From: Pseudomonas putida S13.1.2
GTDB lineage: Bacteria > Pseudomonadota > Gammaproteobacteria > Pseudomonadales > Pseudomonadaceae
Direction: 5' to 3'
Length of the DNA: 64,000 nucleotides
Assembly (NCBI RefSeq): GCF_000498395.2
Contig: NZ_CP010979.1
Coordinates: 1,612,001-1,676,000 of the forward strand
Positions 26,360 through 35,042 of the stretch are shown piece by piece. The position numbers and the translations under genes are program-made. Under the pieces are notes generated by a model. The model did no database searches. It saw only the letters and a program-made list of their open reading frames with translations, and was not told the DNA's origin. Each line of letters begins with the position of its first letter. Position 1 is the stretch's first letter.

Positions 26360-26382
26360 AGCCTCCTATCATTTTGGAGGCT
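26360..26382 (+). promoter_or_regulatory. Hairpin covering the Shine-Dalgarno site of the nitroreductase
   Basis: AGCCTCC (26360-26366) can pair with GGAGGCT (26376-26382) over a 9-nt loop. The 3' arm holds the only RBS (GGAGG) for ATG 26387. It could be an RNA switch or a DNA operator. Confidence 0.45.
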
Positions 26383-26386
26383 TCTC

Positions 26387-27208
26387 ATGACAACCAACGC
26401 TCAGGCAAAACTCGCTGCACGCTATGGCGCACCGAACATTTCTGCGCTGCAACAATGGAATGACACCATCGACCAACTGCTCGAACACCGCAGCGTCAGG
26501 GCGTTCACTGATCAACCTCTGCCCGAGGGTACGCTCGAGACTTTGATTGCCGCCGCTCAGTCCGCGTCCACATCATCCAACCTCCAGGTCTGGAGTGTGG
26601 TTGCGGTGCAAGAGGGGGAGCGAAAAGGCCGCCTCTCGGCGCTGGCCGGCAACCAACCCTACATCCATCAAGCGCCACTGTTCCTGGTCTGGCTTGCCGA
26701 TTTGTCCCGGGTCTCGCGCATCGCAGACCAGCATGGGGTAGCACTGGAGGCATTGCCCTACCTGGAAAGCCTGTTGCTCGGCACCATCGACGCGGCGCTT
26801 GCGGCCCAGAATGCGGTCGTTGCGTTGGAGTCGCTTGGGCTCGGAAGCGTGTACATCGGCGGTATCCGTAACGACATCGAAGCCGTTGCCAAGGAACTGC
26901 AACTGCCGCCTCAGGTCTATCCGGTGTTCGGCCTATGCGTTGGCTATCCGTCGCCGGATCGGCCAGCCAAGGTGAAGCCGAGGCTGCCACAGGCAGCAGT
27001 GCTTCATCACGAAACGTACTCGGCTGCCGACGAGCAGGGCGTTCTAGCGGAATACGACAAGCGCCTGGGTGCTTTCTATCAACGCGAAGGCATGAAGGCT
27101 TCAGGCTGGTCGGAGCAAGTGGTTAGCAGGCTGCGGAACGTTTCTAGCCTGCATGGGCGCGAGGAGCTGCTGGGGGAATTGAGCCGGATGGGCTTTGGCC
27201 TGCGCTAA
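26387..27208 (+). CDS. NADPH-dependent nitroreductase family oxidoreductase
   Basis: 273 aa. FMN-dependent nitroreductase fold of the NfsA/FRP type: HRSVRAFTDQPLPEG (about residues 32-46), AAQSASTSSNLQVWSVV, and GLGSVYIGGIRND with FGLCVGYP near the C-terminal half. NfsA-type enzymes reduce nitro compounds, quinones or flavins with NADPH. It stands alone behind a 130-bp gap, with the hairpin noted above over its RBS. No link to the steroid cluster can be shown. Confidence 0.8.
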   Translation: MTTNAQAKLAARYGAPNISALQQWNDTIDQLLEHRSVRAFTDQPLPEGTLETLIAAAQSASTSSNLQVWSVVAVQEGERKGRLSALAGNQPYIHQAPLFLVWLADLSRVSRIADQHGVALEALPYLESLLLGTIDAALAAQNAVVALESLGLGSVYIGGIRNDIEAVAKELQLPPQVYPVFGLCVGYPSPDRPAKVKPRLPQAAVLHHETYSAADEQGVLAEYDKRLGAFYQREGMKASGWSEQVVSRLRNVSSLHGREELLGELSRMGFGLR

Positions 27209-27334
27209 AGCGACAGACGAACGCACAGGGTGCATCAGATCAGGTGAAGGGCTGTGCTCGCCATAGCTTGGCATCACGCTCTAGAATCTCATCCATTGGC
27301 TTGTCGTTCATGTGCGTAAGGAAAGAGGCAATAT

Positions 27335-29494
27335 ATGGATCGCGAAGGCGCCGGCTTTTCAGGAGAGCTGGATGCTCCCGCATTACCCAGTCAGGAGTCC
27401 GCGTTTCCGACGAGCGCTTTGGAGCGTCTGCAGTTGGCGCTCGATGCTGGCGCGATCATTGGAACGTGGGTGTGGGATATTCGGCACAACCAAGTGACCG
27501 CGGATGAACGGTTCTCGCGATCTTTCGGGCTTCCTGCAGATAAATGCATGGCGGGTATTCCGATCGAGGAAGCTTTTGCCTCGATTCACCCTGACGACCG
27601 TGACCGTGTCTCTGCCGATATCCAGGAGGCGATGAGCCGTGGGGGCGCCTACCGGTGTGAATACCGCGTCAGACAGGATGATGGCAGCTACCGCTGGATT
27701 GAGGCCAATGGCAGAGCTGAGCTTGACGAGGAAGGCCAGGCTGTTCGCTTCCCTGGCATTCTCATGGACATTGAGTCACGCCGGTCTGCGGAGGCTGAAC
27801 GCGACAGGATATCAGCGTTGCTGCGTACCTTCACGGCTGCTGTTCCGGGAGTTGTCTACGCAAAGGATCTCGAGGGGCGGCTGATTGTTGCAAATGATGG
27901 TGTCACCCAGCTGGTTGGCAAGCCACCAGAGCTCTATCTGGGCAAAACCGACCTGGAGTTTCTGGAAGACAAGGCCCAGGCACGCCAGATCATGGAAACC
28001 GATCGTCATATCATGCATGGCGGGAAAGGCGCGCTGCAGATCGAAGAGCGTGTCGACATGCCGGATGGCACGGCTACCTACTGGCTTTCTGTCAAAGCCC
28101 CCCTGTGCGACGAAGCAGGCGAGGTCATCGGGCTGATCGGCTCGTCCATCGATGTCACCGCGCGAAGAAATGCCGAGGCGGAGTTGCTTGAGCTTAACCG
28201 CACCCTGGAAGCGAAGATTGAACAAGCCGTGGCCGAGCGGGAAGCGGCGCAGGCAGCGCTACGTCAATCGCAGAAAATGGAGGCGGTCGGTCAGCTGACC
28301 GGAGGTATCGCTCACGATTTCAACAACCTTCTCGCGGGCATCACCGGAAGCCTTGAACTGATCAAGCTTCGCTTGAAGCAGGGGCGCACTACTGACGTAG
28401 AACGTTACCTGACGGTGGCACAGGGTGCAGCACAAAGGGCGGCATCGCTGACCCACCGACTCCTGGCGTTCTCTCGCCGCCAGACGCTGATGCCTGTTCA
28501 TACCGATGTGAACACCCTGATCAGCGACATGGAGGAGCTGATACGTCGGACGGTAGGGCCAGCAATCCAGCTCAAGGTCGAGCTCCATGCAACCTCAAGT
28601 ACTTGCCTGGTGGATCCGGCTCAAGTAGAGAACTCACTGCTAAACCTGTGTATCAACGCTCGCGACGCGTTGGAAGGTGGAGGATCGATCTCCATCAGGA
28701 CGTACAACGAGCAGCTGGTACCAGGGGCAGATCTCGACCCTGAACTGGCACCCGGCACGTACTTCACGATCTGTGTTGCCGATGACGGGGTAGGCATGAG
28801 CGCTGAGACGTTAGCGCGTGCATTCGAGCCTTTCTTCACCACCAAGCCTGTGGGGGCGGGTACAGGGCTCGGCCTGTCCATGATCTATGGTTTCGCCAAG
28901 CAGTCTGGCGGGCAGGTTCGGATCGAGTCAGAAGTGGGCCAAGGCGCCCGCGTATGTCTGCAGCTGCCCAGCCATAAGGTTGAGGTCGATGCTGCAGGTC
29001 GTGCCGAGCCATTGCCTGAGTCAGAACTGGCCTGCTCAGGCGAAACGGTGTTGGTCGTCGATGATGAACCCTCCGTCCGCATGTTTGTGAGTGAGTCGCT
29101 GGGCAGCTGCGGATACATCGTGATTGAGGCGACCGATAGCCTTGCCGGCCTGCAGTTACTCCGCTCGGATACCCGCATCGATCTGCTTGTCACAGACATC
29201 GGTCTGCCAGGGGGAACCGACGGCAGGCAGATGGCCGATACTGGGCGCAGCATCAGGCCTGGTCTTCCGGTCTTGTTCATGACCGGGTATGCGCAACCCA
29301 CTGTATTGGACAACGCCCAGCTGGAGCCCGACACGGCTGTGCTGACGAAACCCTTCACACTCGAAGCGTTGACGCTGAACGTGAATACTTTACTCAGGGA
29401 TTGTAAGCGTCCGGCGAACTCACCCTCTGACTCCAGGATCAACGGCGGTGCCCATCGAGAACAATCAGGATCACAACCTGATACGGCCATTTGA
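27335..29494 (+). CDS. PAS-PAS hybrid sensor histidine kinase with receiver domain
   Basis: 719 aa, no membrane segment, so cytosolic. PAS 1 at about residues 35-135 (IHPDDRDRV and RYRVRQDDGSYRW-type motif), PAS 2 at about 150-270 (GVVYAKDLEGRLIVAND), coiled coil at about 275-310, HisKA with the phospho-acceptor His327 in GGIAHDFNNLL, HATPase with NLCINARDAL, DDGVGMS and GTGLGLSM, then a receiver (about 570-690) with DDE and phospho-acceptor Asp621 in VTDIGLPGG. The layout is common in pseudomonad light/redox-type hybrid kinases. No partner regulator is nearby. Confidence 0.9.
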   Translation: MDREGAGFSGELDAPALPSQESAFPTSALERLQLALDAGAIIGTWVWDIRHNQVTADERFSRSFGLPADKCMAGIPIEEAFASIHPDDRDRVSADIQEAMSRGGAYRCEYRVRQDDGSYRWIEANGRAELDEEGQAVRFPGILMDIESRRSAEAERDRISALLRTFTAAVPGVVYAKDLEGRLIVANDGVTQLVGKPPELYLGKTDLEFLEDKAQARQIMETDRHIMHGGKGALQIEERVDMPDGTATYWLSVKAPLCDEAGEVIGLIGSSIDVTARRNAEAELLELNRTLEAKIEQAVAEREAAQAALRQSQKMEAVGQLTGGIAHDFNNLLAGITGSLELIKLRLKQGRTTDVERYLTVAQGAAQRAASLTHRLLAFSRRQTLMPVHTDVNTLISDMEELIRRTVGPAIQLKVELHATSSTCLVDPAQVENSLLNLCINARDALEGGGSISIRTYNEQLVPGADLDPELAPGTYFTICVADDGVGMSAETLARAFEPFFTTKPVGAGTGLGLSMIYGFAKQSGGQVRIESEVGQGARVCLQLPSHKVEVDAAGRAEPLPESELACSGETVLVVDDEPSVRMFVSESLGSCGYIVIEATDSLAGLQLLRSDTRIDLLVTDIGLPGGTDGRQMADTGRSIRPGLPVLFMTGYAQPTVLDNAQLEPDTAVLTKPFTLEALTLNVNTLLRDCKRPANSPSDSRINGGAHREQSGSQPDTAI

Positions 29495-29508
29495 AGGACG
29501 TGCTCACG

Positions 29509-29568
29509 CGCCTGCCGTTGCAGCAGGCGAGTAAGAGTGTCGGTCTGCGGCCACCTAATTGGGTGGCC
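29509..29568. terminator. Two hairpins between convergent genes
   Basis: Stems CGCCTGC/GCAGGCG (29509-29515 with 29523-29529) and GGCCACC/GGTGGCC (29549-29555 with 29562-29568) lie between the kinase and the convergent oxidoreductase. Neither has a T run, so termination is uncertain. Confidence 0.35.
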
Positions 29569-29620
29569 ATCTGACTGCGCCTATTTCACTGCGCAAGTAG
29601 GCAGCGCCACGCCAAGTGGT

Positions 29621-30637
29621 TCAATCCTGCGCGATTTTGATTACCACCTTGCCAAACGCGCCTCTGGCCAAATGTTCGTACGCTTCGCGTGCTTGATCGA
29701 ATGGATACACGTGGTCGATTACCGGGCGAATACCATGCGCATTCAGAAATTCGTTCATTCGATCGAATGATGAGCGCGGCGCCACTGCTATGCCGCGAAT
29801 CGTTGTTTGTCGGAAAATCATGGGCATCAGGTTCAGGGCAGAGGTTTGGCCTGTCAGAAAGCCGATCTGTGCGATATGTCCACCTGCCTTTGTTGCAGCA
29901 ATCGATTGGTTGATGCCATCACCGCCTGCCACATCCAACAGGAGATCTACACCTTTGCCGTCAGTGAGCTTCAGTACTTCCTTTGCCCACTCAGGGGTAG
30001 TGCGATAGTTCACACCCGCAACAGCGCCCAGCTTTTTTACAGCTTCCAGATTGGCATCACGGCTGGAGGTGACGATAACCTTGGCCCCCAAGGCTGTGGC
30101 AATTTGTGCTGCAAAAACAGAAACACCTCCAGACCCCTGAACCAAAACAGTCTGGCCGGCCTGGATCTGGCCATAATCGACGAGCGCATACCACGCCGTC
30201 AGCGCAGCAATCGGAAGGGTCGCGGCCTCCTCATCGGACATGTTGTCGGGTGCACGAACCGCGCTGTCTTCATGGATGATCATGTATTGCGCCAGACCAC
30301 CAGGCAATGGCGAGCCGAAGCAGTAGTCGGGTTCATCTGGCCCGGGCATGCCGTCCAACCAACGTGAGTAGAGATGTGAGTTGACCCGATCTCCAACAGC
30401 GAAGCGGCTGACACCATCACCGACTGCCACGACAGTGCCAGCCGCATCGCTCACGGGGATCAGCGGCTTGGGCACCATGTGAGGTTCGTAGATACCGTCA
30501 ACAATGGCCTTGTCCCGGAAATTGAGGGATACAGCGCCTACTTTGACCAGCAGTTCGCCCGCTTGGGGTACGGGGGTTGGCGTTTCGCCCTGTACCAGGT
30601 TCTCCAGGCCAAAATCCTTCAGAAGCCACGCTTTCAT
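29621..30637 (-). CDS. Zinc-independent MDR oxidoreductase (quinone oxidoreductase-like)
   Basis: 338 aa. Medium-chain dehydrogenase/reductase fold: N-terminal GroES-like part (VSLNFRDKAIVDG, VSDAAGTVVAVG) and Rossmann part with GSGGVSVFAAQ (about residues 170-180). The Cys/His zinc ligands of alcohol dehydrogenases (GHE and the CxxCxxC loop) are absent, as in quinone/enoyl reductases. Divergent from a LysR gene 165 bp away, which probably controls it. Likely role: NADPH-dependent reduction of a quinone or reactive enone. Confidence 0.8.
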   Translation of the reverse strand: MKAWLLKDFGLENLVQGETPTPVPQAGELLVKVGAVSLNFRDKAIVDGIYEPHMVPKPLIPVSDAAGTVVAVGDGVSRFAVGDRVNSHLYSRWLDGMPGPDEPDYCFGSPLPGGLAQYMIIHEDSAVRAPDNMSDEEAATLPIAALTAWYALVDYGQIQAGQTVLVQGSGGVSVFAAQIATALGAKVIVTSSRDANLEAVKKLGAVAGVNYRTTPEWAKEVLKLTDGKGVDLLLDVAGGDGINQSIAATKAGGHIAQIGFLTGQTSALNLMPMIFRQTTIRGIAVAPRSSFDRMNEFLNAHGIRPVIDHVYPFDQAREAYEHLARGAFGKVVIKIAQD

Positions 30638-30741
30638 TTTCTGTCTCCAGCAGTTTTGAGGTGCAGAGGAGGAAAGGCTCCCCCTTTACGCTGAGGACAT
30701 TGTTCCGCGTTGGCACTGCTGGATAAATGTGCAGAAACCAA

Positions 30742-30757
30742 CAGGATTGTTATCCTG
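30742..30757. promoter_or_regulatory. Inverted repeat in the oxidoreductase/LysR intergenic region
   Basis: CAGGAT-tgtt-ATCCTG, a perfect dyad, sits between the divergent genes. It is a candidate LysR operator. Confidence 0.4.
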
Positions 30758-30802
30758 AAAAGCAACAATCATCGCAGTCACATGCTTCTCGAGGGGAGAC
30801 TT

Positions 30803-31720
30803 ATGGAGCTTCTACAGGCGATGCAGGTATTCGCCAAGCTAGCGGAGCTGGAGAGCTTCACCAAAGTTGCAGAAGCCATGCAGACAGGACGCCCGCACGT
30901 CACACGCACCATTCAGGACCTGGAAGCTTCGCTCGGTGTCCGTCTATTCCAGCGCACGACTCGCAGGGTAAAACTGACTGCTGAGGGGGAGCGATTTTAC
31001 GAACGCGTCAAAGAGGTCCTGGCGACCATCGCAGAGACCACTTCCATGTTCGACCGCAGTGGGTCGACCTTGCGTGGACGGCTTCGAATTGACATCCCCA
31101 CTGCGTTCTCCCAGCACAGCTTCATGGACAGCCTCAGGAGATTTACGGAGGCATTCCCCGAAATCGAACTTGCGCTGGGTGTGACCGACCGGACAGTAGA
31201 TCTCGTAGCCGAAGGCGTCGACTGTGTACTGAGAATTGGTGACCTCCCAGATTCAAGTATGGTGGCCAGAGAAATTGGCACCGCCATCATGGTGACCTGT
31301 GCGTCCCCTGGTTATCTCCAAGCCTTCGGGGCACCCACAACCCTGCAAGACCTGATAGACCACCGATGTGTCAGCTTCCTGTCCGGCCAAAGCAACAGGC
31401 CGCTGCCTTGGCACTTTTCGCTGCACGGCAAGGATCATCCTCACACCCCCCGTGGGGGTATCACTGTGAACGAGTCAAATGCCTACGTGCAATGTGGTGT
31501 TGCAGGCTTCGGCATTGTTCAAGCGCCGGGCATTACCGTTGAGACGTTCCTGGCCAGTGGAGAACTGGTCGAGGTACTCAGGGCTCATCGTCCACAGCCG
31601 CGCTTGGTTTCCGTACTCTACCCAAGCAGAACGCACCTTGCTCCTCAGGTCGACGCATTTGTGGATTGGCTGAAGGAACAGTTTCCTGTGCTACACCCCA
31701 CCTGGTTCACCGCGCGCTAA
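30803..31720 (+). CDS. LysR family regulator
   Basis: 305 aa from ATG 30803, behind GAGGGGAG. N-terminal winged HTH (FAKLAELESFTKVAEAMQTGRPHVTRTIQDLEA) and a substrate-binding domain. The HTH reads like the AaeR/DsdC-like group that represses or activates a neighbouring oxidoreductase. Divergent from the MDR gene with a dyad between them. Ligand unknown. Confidence 0.85.
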   Translation: MELLQAMQVFAKLAELESFTKVAEAMQTGRPHVTRTIQDLEASLGVRLFQRTTRRVKLTAEGERFYERVKEVLATIAETTSMFDRSGSTLRGRLRIDIPTAFSQHSFMDSLRRFTEAFPEIELALGVTDRTVDLVAEGVDCVLRIGDLPDSSMVAREIGTAIMVTCASPGYLQAFGAPTTLQDLIDHRCVSFLSGQSNRPLPWHFSLHGKDHPHTPRGGITVNESNAYVQCGVAGFGIVQAPGITVETFLASGELVEVLRAHRPQPRLVSVLYPSRTHLAPQVDAFVDWLKEQFPVLHPTWFTAR

Positions 31721-31787
31721 TTTCGCTCCAGCGAGGGTCAGTGTTCAGCAGCAGGCGGCCAGCAGATCAAGCCTCACGCTGCGGGCA

Positions 31788-33359
31788 TCAGAGCGTTACC
31801 CGATCTTCGGCCACTATACGGTTACGTCCATTCTGTTTGGCCAGGTACAAGCGCTCGTCGGCGCGCTTGAGGATGGCTGGGGCACTGGGGGTGTCTGCGT
31901 CCCGACAGGCCACACCGATGGAGATGGTCAAGGTGCCGATCTGCGCCACGGCTGTAGCGCACAGGGTGGCGCGGATCCGCTCGGCGACCTCGCAGGCCGT
32001 GCTCAGCGCGGTGTTCGGCAGCAGCAGGCAGAACTCTTCGCCACCGGCCCGGCACGGCAGGTCCCCGGCCCGCGTGCAGTCGCGGATCACTTGCGCGACC
32101 CTTTGCAACGCCAGGTCACCCACATCGTGACCAAAGTTGTCGTTCACCCGCTTGAAGTGGTCGACGTCCAACGCCAGTGCCGAATACGTCTGTTGGCTTG
32201 CATCAAGCGCCTGGAGTGCCGCGTTCATCGCACGCCGGTTGGCCAGGCCGGTCAACGGGTCGGTGTCGGCGGCGGCGTTCAAGCTGCCGATCTTCTGTTG
32301 CAGTTGCTGCGACTGCACTACCAGCGCCTGGCGGATCGCCGCCGCCTCGGCGTACCAGGCGTTGATCGCGGACAGTTCAGCGGTGGCATTCGGCGTCGAA
32401 AGGTCGATGGCATGGCCGGCCAGCGCGCGCAGGGGGCGAGTGATCAGCATGACGCCCAGCAGTATCAGGGCCAGACCGATTACCCCAGCCGGGATGATCC
32501 TGACCAGCATGTCGCGCATCAGCTTGCCCAGTGGCGCCAGTGCTTGTTCCCGGGGTTGTTGGACGACCACGGCCCAGTTGGAGCCCTGTACGTGTGCGAA
32601 CCCGGCGAGCATCGGCACCTTATGGTAGTTGACCGTCTCCAGCGTGCCGCTGTCACCGAGCAGGGCCTTGTCCACCGTCTCGCTCCAGCCGAGCACTTCA
32701 CCGATTCGCTGCTGATCGGGGTGGTAAAGCAACCGGCGGTTGCCATCGGCGACGAAGGCGAAGGCACCATCGAGGTGGTGTTCACCAATCAACGAATGCA
32801 TCACGCCACGCTGTTGCAAGAACACGGAGCCGCCGACCAGCCCGAGATACTCGCCTGTGGGGCTGAAGACAGGCTGGGAGACGAAGACGATCAGCTTGTC
32901 GCTGGTTGAGGTAAAAGCCTGGCTGACCATGGGCCGACGCACCTTGAGCGCCTGGTGTAGTTCGTCGGAGCTGACCGTCGAACCGATCGGCACCGCAGGC
33001 GGGTAAGCCTGCAATACCTTGCCCGCAGGGTCGGTGATCAGCACGGTGTTCAACTCCGAGTCCTGGGCCTGCAGGCGGCGTGCTTCTTCCTCGAGCAACG
33101 CTCGATTGGCAAAGTCGCTGCCCAGGCGTTGGCTGCTGTACTTCAGGCGTTCATTGACCGAGTACAGAAACTGATCGATGCTCGAGGCGACCTTGAAGGC
33201 ATAGGCACGGTTGGCCTCCAGTGCCGAATGCACCAGCGCGTCGCGTTGCACACTGTAGGCCGTGATCAGGCTGTTGCAGAGGGTACTCAGCACGGCGAGC
33301 AGGACAAAGCCAAGAACCAGGCCACGCAGGCCAATACGCGATGACAGCACCTTGCTCAT
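31788..33359 (-). CDS. dCACHE-GGDEF diguanylate cyclase
   Basis: 523 aa from ATG 33359, chosen for its RBS (GACGAGGCG) and because a TM segment follows (LRGLVLGFVLLAVLSTL). The periplasmic part (about residues 35-275) looks like a double CACHE sensor. A second TM segment (IIPAGVIGLALILLGVMLI) precedes a short linker and a GGDEF domain. The active-site loop reads RAGGEEF, a competent variant, and RAGD lies five residues before GGEEF, which fits an inhibitory I-site (RxxD). It should make c-di-GMP in response to a small extracellular ligand. Confidence 0.88.
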   Translation of the reverse strand: MSKVLSSRIGLRGLVLGFVLLAVLSTLCNSLITAYSVQRDALVHSALEANRAYAFKVASSIDQFLYSVNERLKYSSQRLGSDFANRALLEEEARRLQAQDSELNTVLITDPAGKVLQAYPPAVPIGSTVSSDELHQALKVRRPMVSQAFTSTSDKLIVFVSQPVFSPTGEYLGLVGGSVFLQQRGVMHSLIGEHHLDGAFAFVADGNRRLLYHPDQQRIGEVLGWSETVDKALLGDSGTLETVNYHKVPMLAGFAHVQGSNWAVVVQQPREQALAPLGKLMRDMLVRIIPAGVIGLALILLGVMLITRPLRALAGHAIDLSTPNATAELSAINAWYAEAAAIRQALVVQSQQLQQKIGSLNAAADTDPLTGLANRRAMNAALQALDASQQTYSALALDVDHFKRVNDNFGHDVGDLALQRVAQVIRDCTRAGDLPCRAGGEEFCLLLPNTALSTACEVAERIRATLCATAVAQIGTLTISIGVACRDADTPSAPAILKRADERLYLAKQNGRNRIVAEDRVTL

Positions 33360-33449
33360 GAGTACGCCTCGTCCCTCGATAGCTGGAAAGTTCGGCACAA
33401 GCTTAGACGGCTGTGGCGGCAAAGGTGCGGCTGCGCAAGGAGTGACCGG

Positions 33450-33620
33450 TCAGGCCAGAAACTCCGAATCTGCAGGGCAAGCCGGCTGCTTGTCCTGCTG
33501 GATGTTGCTGTACACGGCAACCCCGCACACGCAAGCCAGGCCGACACTGGCAAGCAGGATATCGCCCAGCAACATGCCTGCGACCAACACCAGCACGCTG
33601 ATGCGAAAGAGGGTTGTCAT
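33450..33620 (-). CDS. Small hypothetical membrane protein (56 aa)
   Basis: ATG 33620 has a strong RBS (GGAGG, 5 nt before) and opens 56 codons to TGA 33450. Residues ~7-36 are hydrophobic with two Cys (LACVCG), followed by a polar tail YSNIQQDKQPACPAD. The layout is a single-span inner-membrane peptide. I do not recognise the family. It shares the strand of the diguanylate cyclase gene (starting 90 nt upstream of it) and could be cotranscribed. Confidence 0.55.
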   Translation of the reverse strand: MTTLFRISVLVLVAGMLLGDILLASVGLACVCGVAVYSNIQQDKQPACPADSEFLA

Positions 33621-33801
33621 GACTGCCTCCGATGCAGTTCGATATCAGAACCCTGACCATACCGGCGCAGCCGAAATTGTGCAGCCCACTTGCGCGCCTG
33701 CGGCCGTGTTTACCTGTGAAATGGCAGAACGGACCTATTAGGCAGGGTATGGAATGCTGGTTGGCGGTATCCTGAAAGCCCCAGCCCCAGGTGCACCAAT
33801 C

Positions 33802-34221
33802 ATGCGCACAATGATGCTTTTATTGGCAATCACGGCAGTTACCGGTTGCCAGTCGCCGCTGCCAAGCGCCAATCCGCAGATGGCCTGGGTCGATTTCTCG
33901 GTGCCATTTCCCAATGACAGGTTACTGATGGCCGAACGTCTGGATAAGCAACGGTTGAGCGACGGGCGCTTCTTTCAAGTGAGCCCGGGCAGCCATGAGC
34001 TGATCGTCAGGTTCGATTATGAGGTGGGCGGTGGCGGGGGGCTGAGCCTGATGGGCGGCACTACTGTGCGCGAATGCTACCTGACGGTCCCTTACGCCAA
34101 CTTCCAGGCAGGCCAGCGCTATGTGCTGGAGGGGCGGTCGATGGCGCTGACACCTGAGGCGCGGTTGTACGATGCCAAGGGCGAGGTGGTTGCAGAGGTC
34201 AGCGAGTTCTATTGCCTGTAA
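33802..34221 (+). CDS. Lipoprotein (PA0061/PA0062-like)
   Basis: 139 aa from ATG 33802. A short signal peptide (MMLLLAITAVTGC) ends in a lipobox, so Cys14 should be lipidated. The rest (AWVDFSVPFPNDRLLMAERLDKQRL, then a glycine run and a C-terminal YCL) resembles a small Pseudomonas lipoprotein family of unknown function. No clear RBS; a start upstream at 33754 would bury the signal peptide. Confidence 0.7.
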   Translation: MRTMMLLLAITAVTGCQSPLPSANPQMAWVDFSVPFPNDRLLMAERLDKQRLSDGRFFQVSPGSHELIVRFDYEVGGGGGLSLMGGTTVRECYLTVPYANFQAGQRYVLEGRSMALTPEARLYDAKGEVVAEVSEFYCL

Positions 34222-34274
34222 GGGGCAGGGAGCCTGAGCCTCTGCGGCTGTGTGGTCAGTGGCAAGCTCAGGGC

Positions 34275-34940
34275 TCAGTTAGCCAGCCCCGCCTTTTCAA
34301 GCACTTTGTCCAGCCAGGACTGATCGATCGCACCCGTGGCGATTTCAGCTTTGACCCGCTCTTCATGGGCTTCATGAGCCCGGGCCTGGGCCAGCACCTG
34401 TTGGGCGACTGCCTGGGGGAAGGCAACTACTCCATCCTCGTCTCCCACGATGATATCCCCAGGATTCACCACCATGCCCCCAACCGATACCGGCACGTTG
34501 ATCTCGCCAGGGCCAGTTTTATAAGGGCCGCAATGCACGACGGCACGCGCATAACAGGGGCTCGAAGCAAATGAGTCAACGTCGCGGATAGCCCCATCAA
34601 CCACAAACCCCACGCAGCCGCGCTGTTGCGCGTAGAGCTTGATGAGCTCGCCGATGACCGCATTGTTGGTATCACCCTGAGCGTCGATAACCAGTACGTG
34701 ACCGGGCTCAAGCAATGTCAGGGCTTTGTAGATATAAAGGTTGTCACCGGGCCGGGTCTTGATGGTCAGCGCTGTGCCCACCAGCTTGCCGGTGGTGTTG
34801 TAGCGAGTCAGGCCTCTGGCGCCGATGTGGCGGCCAAGGTTGTCGCTGATGTGTGGGGTTACGACTGAGGCGAACGCTTCGATAAGCGAAGCGGGGGCCA
34901 GAGCGGGTGATGCAAGGATGCGAGACCCGGGTAACGACAT
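34275..34940 (-). CDS. RraA family protein (aldolase-like), copy 1
   Basis: 221 aa from ATG 34940 with AGGAG upstream. RraA/HMG-aldolase fold: GDNLYIYKALTLLEPGHVLVID, GELIKLYAQQRG and the metal/substrate motif VVDGAIRDVDSF (Arg-Asp pair). Class II 4-hydroxy-4-methyl-2-oxoglutarate (HMG) aldolases of this family cleave HMG or oxaloacetate to pyruvate. Divergent from the next LysR gene's operon is not the case: both lie on the - strand, 102 nt apart, so they may be separate. It is the most distant of five RraA copies in the region. Confidence 0.8.
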   Translation of the reverse strand: MSLPGSRILASPALAPASLIEAFASVVTPHISDNLGRHIGARGLTRYNTTGKLVGTALTIKTRPGDNLYIYKALTLLEPGHVLVIDAQGDTNNAVIGELIKLYAQQRGCVGFVVDGAIRDVDSFASSPCYARAVVHCGPYKTGPGEINVPVSVGGMVVNPGDIIVGDEDGVVAFPQAVAQQVLAQARAHEAHEERVKAEIATGAIDQSWLDKVLEKAGLAN

Positions 34941-35042
34941 GCTCAATCTCCTGAATGAAGTGAAAACCATCGGCTGGTTCGGCGATGGTAGGAGAGAAAA
35001 GCGTTTGCTTTTAGCGATATTTATTGATCGAAAATGATCGCT

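Noticed and set aside
33403..33660. 85-codon - frame overlapping the small membrane protein
   Set aside because: The alternative frame at 33620-33450 has a much stronger RBS and a membrane-protein composition; this one is His/Arg/Gln-rich.
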